Below are positions 5,110 through 5,449 of a stretch of DNA of 5,449 nucleotides, piece by piece; within the stretch, counting starts at the first letter, position 1, and the number at the start of each line of letters is the position of its first letter. Source of the stretch: Victivallales bacterium. GTDB taxonomy: Bacteria; Verrucomicrobiota; Lentisphaeria; Victivallales; Victivallaceae. Under the pieces are notes generated by a model that saw only the letters and a program-made list of their open reading frames with translations, was not told where the DNA came from and searched no databases. Position numbers and translations under genes: made by a program. Location: contig DAOWBJ010000141.1 of NCBI GenBank assembly GCA_030634125.1, positions 1-5,449 on the forward strand, read 5' to 3'.

Positions 5110-5449
5110 AGAGATTGAAAAATTTTTTTGGTCCGGCATAGGACATTTCAATTGCTAATTTAATTAATAAGTCAAGCGGAGCCTGTTCCATCTCAGCCAT
5201 TTCGCCCAAAACGTCAGCCAGTACACGACGGAACATTTCAAAGCGTGAACCGTATGATAAAAGCTTGCGTGAATCTGAAACCATCCCCGCAAAGCTGGAT
5301 AAGACATCAACCGAACCGATATATTCCAATTGACGGCGCATTCCGATAGGATTATCGCACAACCACCATGCTGAACCTAAGCGGACTTTTTCGCCGAAAG
5401 CTCGGGATAAAGTTGCCAGCATCGGCTGGTGAGTCGGATCAAGACAGTA
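5108..5449 (-). CDS. uxaC: Glucuronate (uronate) isomerase, C-terminal part, 5' truncated by window
   Basis: This is the last 113 residues of a uronate isomerase, which interconverts D-glucuronate and D-fructuronate (and galacturonate and tagaturonate), the first step of hexuronate breakdown. The frame is open to the window edge, so the true start lies outside and the ATG at 5422 is internal. Family features are RLGSAWWLCDNPIGMRRQL (about residues 23-41), where the AWW-x-x-D pattern lies near the active site, then FAGMVSDSRKLLSYGSRFEMFRRVL, matching the family's GMlTDSRSfLSY...FRRIL block. The closing segment, SYAGPKKFFNL, corresponds to the family's ending in n-NAk-YF. The GSR in place of the usual PRHE suggests a divergent subgroup. 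The amidohydrolase metal ligands near the N-terminus are out of view. proA follows closely on the same strand. Confidence 0.83.
   Translation of the reverse strand, partial: YCLDPTHQPMLATLSRAFGEKVRLGSAWWLCDNPIGMRRQLEYIGSVDVLSSFAGMVSDSRKLLSYGSRFEMFRRVLADVLGEMAEMEQAPLDLLIKLAIEMSYAGPKKFFNL

Overview
This window looks like chromosomal DNA from an anaerobic bacterium. My best guess is the PVC superphylum, Lentisphaerota/Victivallales-like. The guess rests on three things: a RACo-type activator beside a free-standing MetH-activation-like protein (corrinoid methyl-transfer metabolism), a family 39 glycosyltransferase whose N-terminus resembles PVC homologues I recall, and palindromes of the CCCTGAAAGGG and GGGCAACGCCC type around an IS200-like gene. 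The taxonomy is inference only.

Layout. At the left edge (2-559, +) is the C-terminal part of a RACo/DUF4445 ASKHA-fold reductive activator of corrinoid proteins. It converges on a minus-strand gene (556-1218) for a small methionine-synthase-activation-domain protein ending in a four-cysteine motif. Their two stop codons share one TTAA. A 244-base gap without a convincing gene follows, with one imperfect dyad just upstream of the activation-domain gene. From there to the right edge every gene is on the minus strand: a GT39/ArnT-like membrane glycosyltransferase (1463-3076), a 150-residue Y1/HUH transposase of RAYT/IS200 type (3197-3649), proA (3821-5098), and the C-terminal end of uxaC (5108-5449, cut by the window edge). 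uxaC and proA are 9 bases apart, and the proA Shine-Dalgarno overlaps the uxaC stop codon, so the two are probably co-transcribed.

The most structured part is the surroundings of the HUH gene. Each side carries three short hairpins in the same order from outside to inside (A, B, C), arranged as mirror images. The B unit is a 28-base REP-like sequence with a GTAG tetranucleotide directly 5' of an 8-bp stem with an AAC loop. Left and right copies match at 25 of 28 positions in inverted orientation, and one stem base pair has changed on both sides so that pairing is kept. This is the arrangement expected of a RAYT and its REP/BIME elements, not of a typical IS200/IS605 element, whose end hairpins lie on the same strand.

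Functionally, the left pair probably maintains a corrinoid methyltransferase system, the middle is envelope glycosylation plus a REP-RAYT module, and the right is proline biosynthesis joined to hexuronate catabolism.
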